Assembly (NCBI RefSeq): GCF_003605435.1
Contig: NZ_QXQB01000004.1
Location: 1-64,000 of the forward strand
Source of the DNA: Paenibacillus pinisoli
Lineage (GTDB): Bacteria > Bacillota > Bacilli > Paenibacillales > Paenibacillaceae
Reading direction: 5' to 3'
Length of the DNA: 64,000 nt
The position numbers and the translations under genes are program-made. Of this stretch, positions 30,431-43,200 are shown in pieces (the first letter of the stretch is position 1; every line of letters begins with the position of its first letter). The notes beneath the pieces are model-generated. The model did no database searches. It saw only the letters and a list, made by a program, of their open reading frames with translations, and was not told the DNA's origin.

Positions 30431-30520
30431 TCCACTAGGGGCGCCGTGAGGCTGAGATAAAGCATTTGCTTTGGTCCCTTTGAACCTGATCTGGGTCATG
30501 CCAGCGTAGGAAAGTGGGAC
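30431..30520 (+). ncRNA. TPP riboswitch (thi-box)
   Basis: The conserved aptamer segments are present: GGGGCGCC, GGCTGAGAT, CCCTTTGAACCTGATCTGGG, GCCAGCGTAGGAAAGTGG. P1 pairs CCACT with AGTGG. It senses thiamine pyrophosphate and should turn off the thiC operon. The stretch 30521-30678 holds a hairpin (TCGGCTTC / GAAGCCGA, 30523-30545) and no gene. Confidence 0.96.
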
Positions 30521-30563
30521 AATCGGCTTCACTTGCGGAAGCCGAATATAACGCGCGCGGTAA

Positions 30564-33576
<3,013 letters not shown>

Positions 33577-33603
33577 AGCACAGGCCAGAGAGGGGGCAAC
33601 AAC

Positions 33604-34458
33604 GTGACAGAGAAGCCATGGAGCGACTTTGAACTATACGTCATTACCGCTTCCTCCAATCATCCCGGCAAAGACTTAGTCGAGGTGATGGAGCAGACGC
33701 TGATTGGAGGAGCGGATATTCTGCAGCTTCGGAATAAGACGGGTCCGTGGGAGAGCGTGCTGCAAGAAGCGGCAGCGCTGCGGGAGCTGACAAGGAGGTA
33801 CGGTGTCCCGTTTATTGTGAACGACTACGTCGATATTGCGATTCAGGTTGATGCGGACGGCGTTCATATCGGCCAAGACGATATGCCGATTGCGGAAGCC
33901 CGGAGACTGCTCGGACCGGGCAAGCTGATCGGCGTATCGACGCACAACCTGGAGCAAGCGCTGAAGGCGGAGCGGGACGGGGCAGACTATATTGGCGTCG
34001 GACCCGTCTATCCGACAGATACGAAGCCCGGAAGAGCGGCTGTGACCACTTCTTATGTGACGGAGGCTGCAGAGCATATTCGCATTCCGTTCGTGGCGAT
34101 CGGCGGCATTACGCTCGATAATGCGGATCTGGTATTGGAAGCTGGAGCCCGCCGTTTGTGCGCAGTATCCGCTATTGTGGGAAGCGAAGACCCGGCAGAT
34201 GCTTGCCGCTCGTTCCTGGAGAAGATTGGCCGTTGCAAAGCAATAGAGAGAAATGCTGTAACGACGATCAAATTAAACGGCGAGAAACACCAGACTTCGG
34301 CAGGCAATCTGGAGGAGCTGGTGAGGGAGCTGGGGCAAGGCCATAAACGGATTGTTGCCGAGCTGAACGGCGTTATCGTCTCCAAAGGCATGTGGGCGGA
34401 TACGGCGATCCAATCCGGTGTGGACATCGAGCTGATACAATTTGTTGGAGGGGGCTAA
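33604..34458 (+). CDS. ThiE-ThiS fusion
   Basis: The 284-residue protein joins two thiamine functions. Residues 1-215 are thiamine-phosphate synthase ThiE, with [34 protein letters not shown] and FVAIGGI. Residues about 218-284 are ThiS, the ubiquitin-like sulfur carrier, ending with FVGGG at the true C-terminus. The carrier tail is therefore free for adenylation and sulfur loading while tethered to the coupling enzyme. The usual separate thiS gene is absent from this operon. The start is GTG at 33604, behind GAGAGGGGG. Confidence 0.92.
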   Translation: MTEKPWSDFELYVITASSNHPGKDLVEVMEQTLIGGADILQLRNKTGPWESVLQEAAALRELTRRYGVPFIVNDYVDIAIQVDADGVHIGQDDMPIAEARRLLGPGKLIGVSTHNLEQALKAERDGADYIGVGPVYPTDTKPGRAAVTTSYVTEAAEHIRIPFVAIGGITLDNADLVLEAGARRLCAVSAIVGSEDPADACRSFLEKIGRCKAIERNAVTTIKLNGEKHQTSAGNLEELVRELGQGHKRIVAELNGVIVSKGMWADTAIQSGVDIELIQFVGGG

Positions 34459-34462
34459 CAGC

Positions 34463-35287
34463 ATGTTGGCAAGTTATGATACGGCTGTCCTTCGGCTTGG
34501 AGGGAGGGAGCTTCGCTCCCGCTTTTTCCTGGGCACGGGTCGCTTTCCAAGTCCGGCAGTGATGCAGCAGGCGCTTGATGCATCGGGAGTTGAGGTGATC
34601 ACCTTTGCGGTGCGGCGGGTTGATCTCGACAGCTATGAGGATGATTCGATCCTGCAGCATCTGGAGGAGAGGGGACTTCATTTTCTGCCTAATACATCAG
34701 GGGCCAGCACTGCAGAGGAAGCGGTGCGGATTGCCAGACTGGCGCGGGAGGCAGGCCTGGGCAATTGGATCAAGATTGAGATAAGCGGCAGTCCGGTGAC
34801 GCTTCTGCCCGATCCGATTGAGACGTTAAAGGCAACGGAGCTATTAGCCAAAGAAGGATTTGTCGCGCTGCCTTATACGTCCGATGACCCTATTCTTTGC
34901 AAAAGGCTGGAGGAAGCGGGAGCGGCCGCAGTTATGCCTGGTGCTTCGCCTATCGGCACAGGGCTAGGCTTGCTTAATCCTTATAACCTGGGGCTGATTA
35001 TCGAGGAAGCGAAGGTGCCAGTCATTGTGGATGCCGGCATCGGATCGCCGAAGGATGCCGCAGAAGCGATGGAGCTGGGCGCCTCGGCGATTCTGGCGAA
35101 TACGCCGGTAGCCAAAGCTAAGGATCCTGTGAGGATGGCGCGAGCCTTCGCCATGGCAATTGAAGCCGGCAGGCTCGCCTATGAAGCGGGCAGAATACCT
35201 AAGAAGAGATACGCTTCGGCAAGCAGCGATCCGGCAGGCTCATTATTCCGGCATCCGGCTATGAGCTCCACAGGGGAGGGCTATTGA
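34463..35287 (+). CDS. thiG: thiazole synthase ThiG
   Basis: The 274-residue enzyme builds the thiazole phosphate from deoxyxylulose phosphate, dehydroglycine and ThiS thiocarboxylate. The Schiff-base Lys lies in [21 protein letters not shown] and [12 protein letters not shown] are typical. The ATG at 34463 follows GGAGGGGG by eight bases. A C-terminal tail of about 20 residues is rich in Ser/Pro/Gly. The stop overlaps the thiO start by one base. Confidence 0.95.
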   Translation: MLASYDTAVLRLGGRELRSRFFLGTGRFPSPAVMQQALDASGVEVITFAVRRVDLDSYEDDSILQHLEERGLHFLPNTSGASTAEEAVRIARLAREAGLGNWIKIEISGSPVTLLPDPIETLKATELLAKEGFVALPYTSDDPILCKRLEEAGAAAVMPGASPIGTGLGLLNPYNLGLIIEEAKVPVIVDAGIGSPKDAAEAMELGASAILANTPVAKAKDPVRMARAFAMAIEAGRLAYEAGRIPKKRYASASSDPAGSLFRHPAMSSTGEGY

Positions 35288-36405
35288 TGCCGCAGTCGGT
35301 TATCATTCTTGGCGGCGGCATCATCGGCTTGTCTTGCGCCTTCGAAGCTGCGCTTAGAGGGTACGAGGTCAGCGTAGTGGAAACCGGCGCATTCGGAGGC
35401 CAAGCGTCTGGCGCGGCAGCCGGCATGCTGGCTCCCTATTCGGAGAATACGGATCAGCCGGATGCCTTCTTCCGGTTATGCCTTGATAGCTTGAGGCTGT
35501 ATGAGAGCTGGAATGGCAAGGTAGAGGAACTATCCGGCATGAAGACCGATTGGGTCAGATGCGGAAGCCTGAATGTGTATCGGCATGAAGCGGATCTGCT
35601 TCCTCTGCAATCCCGAATCCGATGGCATAATGAATGGGGAGCCAGGGCAGAGCTGGTCAAGGGGGAAGCGCTGCGTAAGCTGGAGCCGGGGCTTTCGCAT
35701 GATATCGCAGCTGCCCTGTACTGCCCGGAGGAGAGCCATATCTACGCGCCTAGCCTGGTTGCGGCGCTGGAGATTGCATGCCGCAGGCTCGGTGGGCAGC
35801 TGTACGGTCATGCAGGACATTTGCTTGACTTGGCGTTCAGCCAGTCTTCGGGCGTTACAGTGAGAATGTCATTACTTCCCGAGATCAATGCCGATCGGAT
35901 CGTCATATGTTCAGGGGCTTGGTCAGGGGCGCTTGAGCGCTGGCTTGGCATTGCCATTCCTGTACATCCCATTCGCGGGCAAATTTGCTCTTATGAGAGC
36001 ATGCCTGACGATTTGCGCCATATGGTCTTCTCCAGTCAGGCTTACTGGGTGAATAAGCCGATTGGACGAATGGTCTGTGGCGCATCCGAGGATGTGGCCG
36101 GATTCGATTCATCGGTTACGGATCGCGGCATTCAGCGGCTGATCAGGGCAAGCGAGCGCTGGCTGCCGCAGCTCGCAGGCCGGGATACCGCGCATCGGTG
36201 GGCCGGGCTTAGACCGGCCACCATGGACGGCATGCCGCTAATCGGCAGCGTCGATGGCAAGCCGGGCGCAATTATGGCGGCGGGGCACTATCGCAATGGC
36301 ATTCTGCTTAGTCCGGCCACGGCGATGCTGGTCTGCGATCTGTTGGACGGCCAGGCACCAGCAGATCAGCTTGCAGCTTTTTCCCCGGGTCGATTCACGG
36401 CGTGA
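35287..36405 (+). CDS. thiO: glycine oxidase ThiO
   Basis: The 372-residue FAD enzyme oxidises glycine to dehydroglycine for ThiG. The dinucleotide motif IILGGGIIGLSCA is at the N-terminus; GQASGAAAGMLAPYSE and the C-terminal HRWAGLRPATMDGMPLIG and AAGHYRNGILLSP are typical. ATG at 35287 is used; a TTG three bases earlier is also possible. Last gene of the operon. Confidence 0.94.
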   Translation: MPQSVIILGGGIIGLSCAFEAALRGYEVSVVETGAFGGQASGAAAGMLAPYSENTDQPDAFFRLCLDSLRLYESWNGKVEELSGMKTDWVRCGSLNVYRHEADLLPLQSRIRWHNEWGARAELVKGEALRKLEPGLSHDIAAALYCPEESHIYAPSLVAALEIACRRLGGQLYGHAGHLLDLAFSQSSGVTVRMSLLPEINADRIVICSGAWSGALERWLGIAIPVHPIRGQICSYESMPDDLRHMVFSSQAYWVNKPIGRMVCGASEDVAGFDSSVTDRGIQRLIRASERWLPQLAGRDTAHRWAGLRPATMDGMPLIGSVDGKPGAIMAAGHYRNGILLSPATAMLVCDLLDGQAPADQLAAFSPGRFTA

Positions 36406-36462
36406 GCTGTATAGCGAAAGCTTTTTGTTGTCATATCGATTCCATGTACACGATGGAGCAGC

Positions 36463-36564
36463 ATGATTCAGATGATGGGACGGATCGCCAAGATCGGCTT
36501 AGATTTCGATGTTGAGTCGCAAGTCATTTCGTCTGAGAAAATAAAAAAGGATGATCCGGCCTAG
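36463..36564 (+). CDS. doubtful 33-residue ORF
   Basis: ATG with GGAG four bases upstream opens a 33-codon charged frame (starts MIQMMGRIAKIGLDF) that ends inside the thi terminator. I recognise no family. It may be chance; listed because the stretch 36406-36587 has no other coding content. Confidence 0.18.
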   Translation: MIQMMGRIAKIGLDFDVESQVISSEKIKKDDPA

Positions 36565-36584
36565 CAGGCGGGCCATCCTTTTTT
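36543..36584. terminator. terminator between convergent thiO and fabH
   Basis: AAAAAAGGATG / CATCCTTTTTT with an inner GGCC-type stem, giving T runs in both directions. Confidence 0.88.
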
Positions 36585-36587
36585 GTT

Positions 36588-37607
36588 TTATGCCAGGTGC
36601 CAGCGCAGCACGACGCCCGCTTGCGTCAGTCCACCGCCAAAGCCATGCAGCAGAAGCGTATCGCCGGCTTTCACCCGCCCGTCTCGCACCGCATCGTCAA
36701 GCGCAAGCGGAATGGAAGCCGCAGAGGTATTGCCATATTTGGCTATGCTGGACAAAGCCTGGTCTTCACGGAATCCGACCCGCTCGCATAACGCGTCAAT
36801 GATTCGCTGATTGGCATTATGCGGCACGAACCAGTCGATGTCTCCCGGCTTCAGGTCACATTGCCTCAGCAATGCGCTGATTCCTTCCGATACTTGGCTG
36901 ATGGCCCAGCGATAGACCTCTCTGCCGTTCTGGACAAGCTTGCCGTGAGTCTGAATGGAGAAGTCGCCGATGGAAGGGGCAAGGTTGCTTAAATACACAT
37001 GTTTGCCGCCATCACCTTCGGTATCGGAATAAGCGCCAAGAATAGCTCCCCTGCCATCCGCCGCGCGTTCCATCAGTACCGCGCCTGCGCCGTCCCCGAA
37101 CAGGATGCATGTGGTACGGTCTGTGTAGTCCGTAATCTTCGTCAAAGCGTCCGCCGCAACGACAAGCACCTTTCGGTACATGCCCGACAGGAGCAGTCCG
37201 TTCGCCAACTGCAAGGCGGCAGTGAAGGCGGCACAAGCGGCTTGAATATCAATGGATCCGCATTGACGGATAGGAAACCTGGATTGTACCGATGCTGCTA
37301 CGCTCGGGAATATCGTATCCGGAGTGGACGTAGCAGCGATTATATAGTCAACGTCGCTTAGATCGGAGCCATATCGTTCCACCATATTGTCAATTGCTTT
37401 TGCGATAAGATCCGTCGTGAACTCGTTCTCCGCAGCGACGCGGCGTTCCTTGATGCCGGTCCGCTGCACGATCCATTCGTCGTTCGTATCCACCATAGCG
37501 GCAAGATCGTCATTCGTCAGCCTGCGTTCAGGCACATAGGTGCCAATAGCAGTAATGACGCTGTTGGAGAGCAGGGGCTGAGCTTCGTTGGATATCGATG
37601 ATGTCAT
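36588..37607 (-). CDS. fabH: beta-ketoacyl-ACP synthase III FabH
   Basis: The 339-residue enzyme starts fatty-acid synthesis by condensing acyl-CoA with malonyl-ACP. The catalytic triad motifs are C125 (IQAACAAF), His in VPHNANQR and Asn in YGNTSAAS. The ATG at 37607 follows GAGG by eight bases. It stands alone rather than in a fab cluster, but is preceded by a FapR operator, so it belongs to the lipid regulon. Bacillus often carries two FabH proteins; this may be the second copy. Confidence 0.94.
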   Translation of the reverse strand: MTSSISNEAQPLLSNSVITAIGTYVPERRLTNDDLAAMVDTNDEWIVQRTGIKERRVAAENEFTTDLIAKAIDNMVERYGSDLSDVDYIIAATSTPDTIFPSVAASVQSRFPIRQCGSIDIQAACAAFTAALQLANGLLLSGMYRKVLVVAADALTKITDYTDRTTCILFGDGAGAVLMERAADGRGAILGAYSDTEGDGGKHVYLSNLAPSIGDFSIQTHGKLVQNGREVYRWAISQVSEGISALLRQCDLKPGDIDWFVPHNANQRIIDALCERVGFREDQALSSIAKYGNTSAASIPLALDDAVRDGRVKAGDTLLLHGFGGGLTQAGVVLRWHLA

Positions 37608-37630
37608 GCAGAACACCTCTTTCCATAAAA

Positions 37631-37660
37631 TTAGTACCAGATACTAATACTTGATACTAA
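37631..37660 (-). promoter_or_regulatory. FapR operator
   Basis: TTAGTATCTGGTACTAA on the minus strand (37631-37647) differs from the FapR consensus TTAGTACCTRRTACTAA at one position. An overlapping second copy, TTAGTATCAAGTATTAG, extends to 37660. It covers the transcription start region of fabH, where FapR should repress until malonyl-CoA accumulates. Confidence 0.85.
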
Positions 37661-37661
37661 C

Positions 37662-37690
37662 AATATAGCCGCTATATTGCCAATTGTCAA
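37662..37690 (-). promoter_or_regulatory. promoter of fabH
   Basis: A perfect TTGACA, a 17-base spacer and TATATT on the minus strand, directly upstream of the FapR operator. The -10 sits inside a 19-base perfect palindrome (37661-37679). Confidence 0.88.
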
Positions 37691-37775
37691 CGGGCGTATA
37701 GCCGTGAGCGGAATGACAAACGCTATAGCCAAGTCTGAATAAGGCTGATGGATTACAGGAACAGGAGGTTGGCCA

Positions 37776-38540
37776 ATGCGGAAAACAATGATGACGCTGA
37801 CGGCTGGCGTTGTGCTTGGCGCTATGCTTGGCGGCTGCGGAATGGAGTTTCAAGGCGACTTGGGCAACAAGAACATCCGCCAACACTCGATCCGTTACGA
37901 TCAAAGCGGCTCGCTAATCAAGGACAAGCGCTTTGCCGATGACGGCATGAATGAGCGCAATAGGGTGAATGGAAAACCTTTGGGAAGCAATAATGTAATC
38001 GGATCTCATAAAAACTACCGTATCGAAGCAAGCCGTGCTATCGCTCATAAGTTAACCGAAATCGACGCGATTCAATCATCGTCTGTTATGCTGACCGATT
38101 ATAGCGCTTATGTCGCTGTATCCTTGGACGATGGCGGATTATCGATGCAATCGCAAGCTCAATCGCATAATAGTCCGCAGCAGATCGGCCGTACCCATCT
38201 TGGCTTGTTCAGCAAGGATGGCGCAGCGGCGGGCAAACGAATGAGCAGCATGTCTACTGGAGAAGATAAGCTTACGGAAGAACTCAAGGCGCAAATCGCC
38301 ACTATGGTCAAAGAATTAAGACCGAATGTCCAGCATGTGTATGTATCGGCTAATCCAGAGTTTGCGGGAAGAATGGCCGCTTATATGAAGGACGATGAGA
38401 TGGGGTATCCCGTTCAAAACTACATTATGGAGTTTAATGGGCTGGTTGAGCGGGTATTCCCTGTTGTCCGCCCGGGGACTTCGGATCAAAGCATCTTGAA
38501 AACAACAAGCGTTTCGCGAAAATACAGACTCCTTGATTAA
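37776..38540 (+). CDS. YhcN/YlaJ family sporulation lipoprotein
   Basis: The 254-residue lipoprotein has a signal peptide with lipobox LGGC near residue 21, and the YhcN/YlaJ-type domain from about residue 85 (NYRIEASRAIAHKLTEIDAIQSS, VHVYVSANPEF-like segment). Relatives are made in the forespore and sit in the spore membrane. An inserted Ser/Gln/Gly-rich stretch lies near residues 125-150. The ribosome site is AGGAGG. Divergent from fabH. Confidence 0.85.
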   Translation: MRKTMMTLTAGVVLGAMLGGCGMEFQGDLGNKNIRQHSIRYDQSGSLIKDKRFADDGMNERNRVNGKPLGSNNVIGSHKNYRIEASRAIAHKLTEIDAIQSSSVMLTDYSAYVAVSLDDGGLSMQSQAQSHNSPQQIGRTHLGLFSKDGAAAGKRMSSMSTGEDKLTEELKAQIATMVKELRPNVQHVYVSANPEFAGRMAAYMKDDEMGYPVQNYIMEFNGLVERVFPVVRPGTSDQSILKTTSVSRKYRLLD

Positions 38541-38551
38541 CGAGTGGAGAC

Positions 38552-38589
38552 AAAAAAGCTGACCGCCATTTAGGCAGGTCGGCTTTTTT
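38552..38589 (+). terminator. terminator of the sporulation lipoprotein gene
   Basis: AAAAAAGC, GACC and GCC arms pair with GGC, GGTC and GCTTTTTT (small bulges), ending in a T run. Confidence 0.88.
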
Positions 38590-38685
38590 GCGTATCTTCG
38601 AACCAATCGTCCATTCCAGCTTAGTGATTTCGTCATATAGTAATCTAGCGATTTGACAACCGGCTGGGAAGAAGGCGAGAGACGG

Positions 38686-38843
38686 ATGATGGAACCGCAA
38701 TGGAGAGAAGGCAATGACCAAAAGACAGTAGCGATTATCGAGCTCGGCTATGTCGGCTTCCGCTTGCGCTGCTTTTTGTGAAAAAAGGATTCCGTGTGCT
38801 GGGCATTGACCTGAACTCCGCTAGAATCGAAATGCTGACGCAA
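38686..38843 (+). pseudogene. broken UDP-sugar dehydrogenase N-terminus
   Basis: From ATG 38686 the frame gives KTVAIIELGYVG, the Rossmann start of nucleotide-sugar dehydrogenases (UDP-glucose/UDP-ManNAc type), with one Gly changed to Glu. Near base 38755 one base is missing. In the next frame the homology continues as LPLALLFVKKGFRVLGIDL and SARIEMLT, then stops at about 38843. Everything after the first 50 or so residues of the enzyme (normally over 400) is gone. The gene is a frameshifted and deleted remnant. Confidence 0.75.
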
Positions 38844-38984
38844 CTCTACGAAAGGAAAACGAGGCAAAGCCAAAGTGCTGCGGCTAGACGCAGGCAACAT
38901 CTAAGCGGCATGCTAGGTTCGCGACACGGGAAAGGAGAGCGGAGGAATGTGCACAAAGTCTATTGCTTTCAAAATACGATGTGA

Positions 38985-39098
38985 TTCGACCGCCGAATTT
39001 TTCCCGCCGGCTATTGGACAAGTACGTGGCTTGCCGAAGGCCGGATTATTGCGGATATAGCTCGGATAGAGCATCACTACAACCGACAAGGGGGCTAA
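38985..39098 (+). pseudogene. C-terminal remnant of an unidentified gene
   Basis: After a TGA, an open frame of 37 codons ends with TAA at 39096-39098, two bases before the GTG of the reductase gene. The sequence (AGYWTSTWLAEGRIIADIAR, then IEHHYNRQGG) looks like a real protein end, and its position matches a former upstream operon member. I cannot name the family. The stretch between the two remnants (38844-38984) shows no recognisable coding. Confidence 0.4.
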
Positions 39099-39100
39099 TC

Positions 39101-39970
39101 GTGAAAAAAATAATCGTATTCGGCGGCAGGGGAATGGCCGGACATCTGCTGACACTATGGCTGTCCAAGGACGGGTACGACGTTATCGCTACTCAGCGCA
39201 GCGGAGCAGAAGCCGCCCCTTTTACAAGTCTTGACCTCAGGGAAGGGAAGCAGCTTGCCCGGCTGCTGAGGCGCCACAAGCCGGATGTAGTGATCAACGC
39301 GGCGGGATTACTGAATGAAGATGCAAAGCTGCGGCTGAGGGAGGCGGTCGAAATCAATAGTCTGCTCCCGCACTCGCTGGCTGATTATGGGGATGAGTTA
39401 GGCTTTCGGCTTATTCATATCAGTACGGATTGCATCTTCTCCGGCATATCAGGGCCCTATGAAGAGGCGAGAACGGCAGACGGAGCGACAGCTTATGCCA
39501 AGAGCAAAAGCTTGGGAGAAGTCATTCGGCCGAATCATCTGACGATCCGAACGTCCATCATTGGACCGGAGCTGAAGAGCGAGGGAGTCGGGTTGATGCA
39601 TTGGTTTCTCCGGGAAAACGGTCCAGTGCAAGGATATAGCCGGGTATATTGGAACGGCGTGACCACGCTGGAGCTGGCGAAATTTATCAGCCGAATCATG
39701 GAGCACCCAATTGGCGGGCTGGTGCATCTGACCGGCAGGAGGAAGCTGTCAAAGCATAAGCTGCTTCAGATCATGAACGCCGCCTTTCATAAAGGAACAG
39801 TGATTACTCCTTGCGGGAAGCTGCATCACGACAAGAGCTTGTTGAACACAAGAACTGACTTCCTCTATGAGCCGCCTGACTATCCCTTTATGCTGAATGA
39901 ACTCGCGCACTGGATGGCGGAACATCGCCATCTATATTCCCACTACAACCTTATGGATGGCTCGTATTAA
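39101..39970 (+). CDS. RmlD-like NAD(P)-dependent sugar reductase
   Basis: The 289-residue SDR-type protein resembles dTDP-4-dehydrorhamnose reductase. It has the nucleotide motif VFGGRGMAGHLL, DVVINAAG, the Ser in HISTDCIFSG and the YAKSK catalytic pair. It probably reduces a 4-keto nucleotide sugar for a surface polysaccharide. The GTG start at 39101 follows AAGGGGGC. Its upstream neighbours are broken, so it may be a survivor of a decayed operon, though its own frame is intact. Confidence 0.82.
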   Translation: MKKIIVFGGRGMAGHLLTLWLSKDGYDVIATQRSGAEAAPFTSLDLREGKQLARLLRRHKPDVVINAAGLLNEDAKLRLREAVEINSLLPHSLADYGDELGFRLIHISTDCIFSGISGPYEEARTADGATAYAKSKSLGEVIRPNHLTIRTSIIGPELKSEGVGLMHWFLRENGPVQGYSRVYWNGVTTLELAKFISRIMEHPIGGLVHLTGRRKLSKHKLLQIMNAAFHKGTVITPCGKLHHDKSLLNTRTDFLYEPPDYPFMLNELAHWMAEHRHLYSHYNLMDGSY

Positions 39971-40040
39971 GACATAACGTTCAACGCGACAATATCATTC
40001 ACTCTTTCTTATTTGGAAAAGGGATTCTTTAGGATATAGA

Positions 40041-40082
40041 AGGTCGTGTCTCAGACAAAGGACTGCCTTGGGGACACGGCCT
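40041..40082 (+). terminator. possible terminator after the reductase gene
   Basis: AGGTCGTGTC pairs with GACACGGCCT (one G-T pair) with a 22-base loop; only a poor T run follows. Apart from this and the promoter at 40204, the stretch 39971-40285 shows nothing I can name. Confidence 0.45.
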
Positions 40083-40203
40083 AAATCTTTTGGCTGTCAC
40101 TTATTTATGTGCATCATTTCTATTCATATATTCAGCCTTATTACGGCCTGTACTAGATTGGCATCCAATCGCAACCAAAACCATGTATTTTTTGCTATTT
40201 TCA

Positions 40204-40232
40204 TTGACCTTGAAAGTTGCATTCGATAAAGT
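40204..40232 (+). promoter_or_regulatory. candidate promoter of the glycosylation operon
   Basis: TTGACC, a 17-base spacer and TAAAGT; a TATAAT also occurs at 40246-40251 without a clear -35. Confidence 0.5.
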
Positions 40233-40285
40233 GGTTATGTGTTTGTATAATGATAGGTAATGAATGGTTGAGGAAAGGAATCGTG

Positions 40286-43200
40286 ATGAAGATGAGCAAC
40301 GGCTTTTCCCGAATAACGGCTATCGTGCTCCTGCTCTTCATGCTGATACCCGGCATTGCGGCGAATGCAGACGGCAACCTGCTGGCGAACGGCGATTTTG
40401 AAGCAGCAGCCGGCGATATGCCGGACGGCTGGATGACGGAAGCGTGGATCGACGATAGCGGCGTAACGCAATACGGAGTCGATCGGAATGAATTTTATTC
40501 TGGGAAACAGTCTGCCTATATACATAGCAGCGGGGATAATCATGCCCGCTTGCTTCAGAGGGTGAAGGTCAAGTCCAATACGACGTACCGGATATCCGGT
40601 TATGTCAAGACAGAAGGAATCGGCAGCCAAGGCGCAGGTGTCCATCTGTATGTCGAGGGTGTAGCCGTGCATTATCCCGAATTCCGCGATACGAACGGAA
40701 CTTGGGCTTATCTGGAGTTCTACGGCAAGACAGGCAAGAAGCAGAAGGAGATGCTTGTCGGGGGCAGCCTTGGCGGGTATGGAAGCATCAATTCGGGCAA
40801 GGCTTGGTTCGACGGGCTGAACGTTGAGAAAGTGTCGGGAGCGCCTGATGGCGCAGAGGTATTCTCGCTGGAGGAGACTGCTTCGGTAGCCGGGGAGTCA
40901 GAGGGCCCGCAGAAGGTATCTATCTTCAGTACGATGATTTATTCAGCCTTATTTTCTTTGCTGCTGGCGTTTGTAACCGTGAAGCTGTTCCGCGACCGGC
41001 ATTGGCTGGAACAGGGCCGCGGCCGCGTGCCTGTGCTGCTGGCGGTATCATTCATTGCGGCGCTAGCGCTGCGTATCGTGCTTGCTGCAGGACATGAAGG
41101 CTATGCCAATGACATCGCCCTGTTCATGTTCTGGTCGGAACAGGCGGTACGCGAAGGACTGGCAAACTTCTATCATACGGAGATGTTTGTTGATTATCCG
41201 CCGGGCTATATCTATGTTTTGTTTGCGCTTGGCCACATCAAGAGCTGGCTTGGAATAACAGGTGACACGGCTTCGATGCTGCTGTACAAGCTTCCCGCCA
41301 TTGCAGCGGATCTGGGCGCGGCAGCCGTCATCTTCCGCGCAGCGGCGAAGAAGCTGGGCCAGCCGATCGCGCTTGGGCTGTCCATGCTGTGGCTGTTCAA
41401 TCCGGCGGTCATCCTGGATTCCGCCGCATGGGGGCAAGTCGATTCGATAATTGCGCTGGTGCTCTCCCTGTCGCTGCTGGGCATCTCGGAGAACCGGTTC
41501 GGCAAGGCTGCCGTCTGGTATGCGATTGCAGCCCTGATCAAGCCGCAAGCCTTCATCTTTATGCCGGTGCTGCTGCTTGCCCTGCTGGCCCGGAAGAAGT
41601 GGAAGCATGTGGCGGTTACCGCCTATTACGGCTTCGGCACGTTTATTTTGCTTGCCTTGCCTTTCTTCTGGTCGACTGGCGGGCTTAAGGCGTTGTACGA
41701 GCTTTATAGCGGTACATTGTCTTCGTATCCATATGCGACGTTGAATGCCTTTAATCTATATGCGCTGAACGGTGCCAATTGGAAGCCGCTGACGGAGAGC
41801 TGGCTATTCCTGAGCTATCAGACCTGGGGCAATTTATTTATTCTGGTTGCGGTTGCGCTAGCCGTATGGTTCAGCTTGATGGGCAAGCGCCGGGAAGGCG
41901 AGGACCGCAGCTTTTTTATCGCCATGACGCTAATCGCGGTAGTGTTCATCCTTGTCACCAAGATGCATGAGCGGTATATGTTCCCGCTTCTGCTGCTGAG
42001 CTTGTTTGCCTTTATTGGGATGAGGGACCGCAGAATGCTCCATGTGTTCTATGGATTTACCATCACGAATTTCTTCAATATGAGCTATGTGCTGGAATTC
42101 AGCAAGACGACGACCAATGTCGTCATGGACGGTGTTGTCCTGCTGGTTGCCGTCAGCAATATCGGCTTGCTGCTCTACATGCTGTATGCAGGCTATGATT
42201 ATTATAAGCGGGGTCGGACGCTTGAGCTGGTGCCGGTCACCGAAGACGACAAACAAGCGAGGGATAGGGAGCTGTTGTCGGAGGCTGCCGGAGAGGCTGG
42301 AAGCGTCCGGGTTAAGCAGCGTTTGACGCGCAAGGACTGGATTTGGATGGGAGCGATAACGGCCGTCTACGCGGCAGTTGCGCTTGTCAATCTTGGTTCC
42401 ATGAAGGGGCCGGAGACGCCTTGGCAGCCATCAAGCAGCACGCAAAGCTTTTATGTCGATCTGGGAGAAGAGAAGCATCTGGAGCGGATCACGACATTCG
42501 GCGGCGTCGGCACCGGCAAGTTCCGCCTGGAGTTCGGCCTTCAGCCGGACCAGTGGACGAATCCGGTAGAGGTGGACAACAACCATGTGGCGGTGTTCGC
42601 ATGGCGCAGCCAGACGGTTGATCTCACCGCCCGTTATGTGAAGCTGACTGTCACAACTCCGGGCTTCTCCCTGCATGAGATGGGGATATACGAAGCAGGA
42701 AGCAAAGAGCCGCTTCAGATCGCCGCCATCAATGACGAGAAGGCGGGAGAGCCAAGACGGGGCAGCGTCGCCCAGCTGTTCGATGAGCAAGACTTGATGA
42801 TATATGGGCATAATTACATGAAAGGCAGTTATTTTGACGAAATTTACCATGCCAGAACGGCATATGAGAATCTCGAAGGCATTGTGGCTTATGAGAATAC
42901 CCATCCGCCGCTAGGCAAAATCATCATTGCGCTCGGCATCAAGCTGTTCGGTCTTAATCCGTTCGGATGGCGCATTGCAGGCACGGTGATCGGCATTGCT
43001 ATGGTTCCTATCATCTACATGACGGCGAAGCGCCTGTTCGGACGAACGGCGTATGCAGCGCTGGCCGCCGGGCTGCTGGCGGCGGATTTCATGCATTTCT
43101 CGCAGACAAGAATAGCGACGATCGATGTGTACGGCGTATTCTTCATTATGCTGATGTTCCATTTTATGAACAAATATTTGGCGCTCAGCTTCTACCGTAC

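Noticed and set aside
38778..38984. 68-codon ORF beginning MKKGFRVLGIDL as a gene of its own
   Set aside because: The sequence is the continuation of the dehydrogenase Rossmann fold from the frame before it; it is half of a frameshifted remnant, not a gene start.
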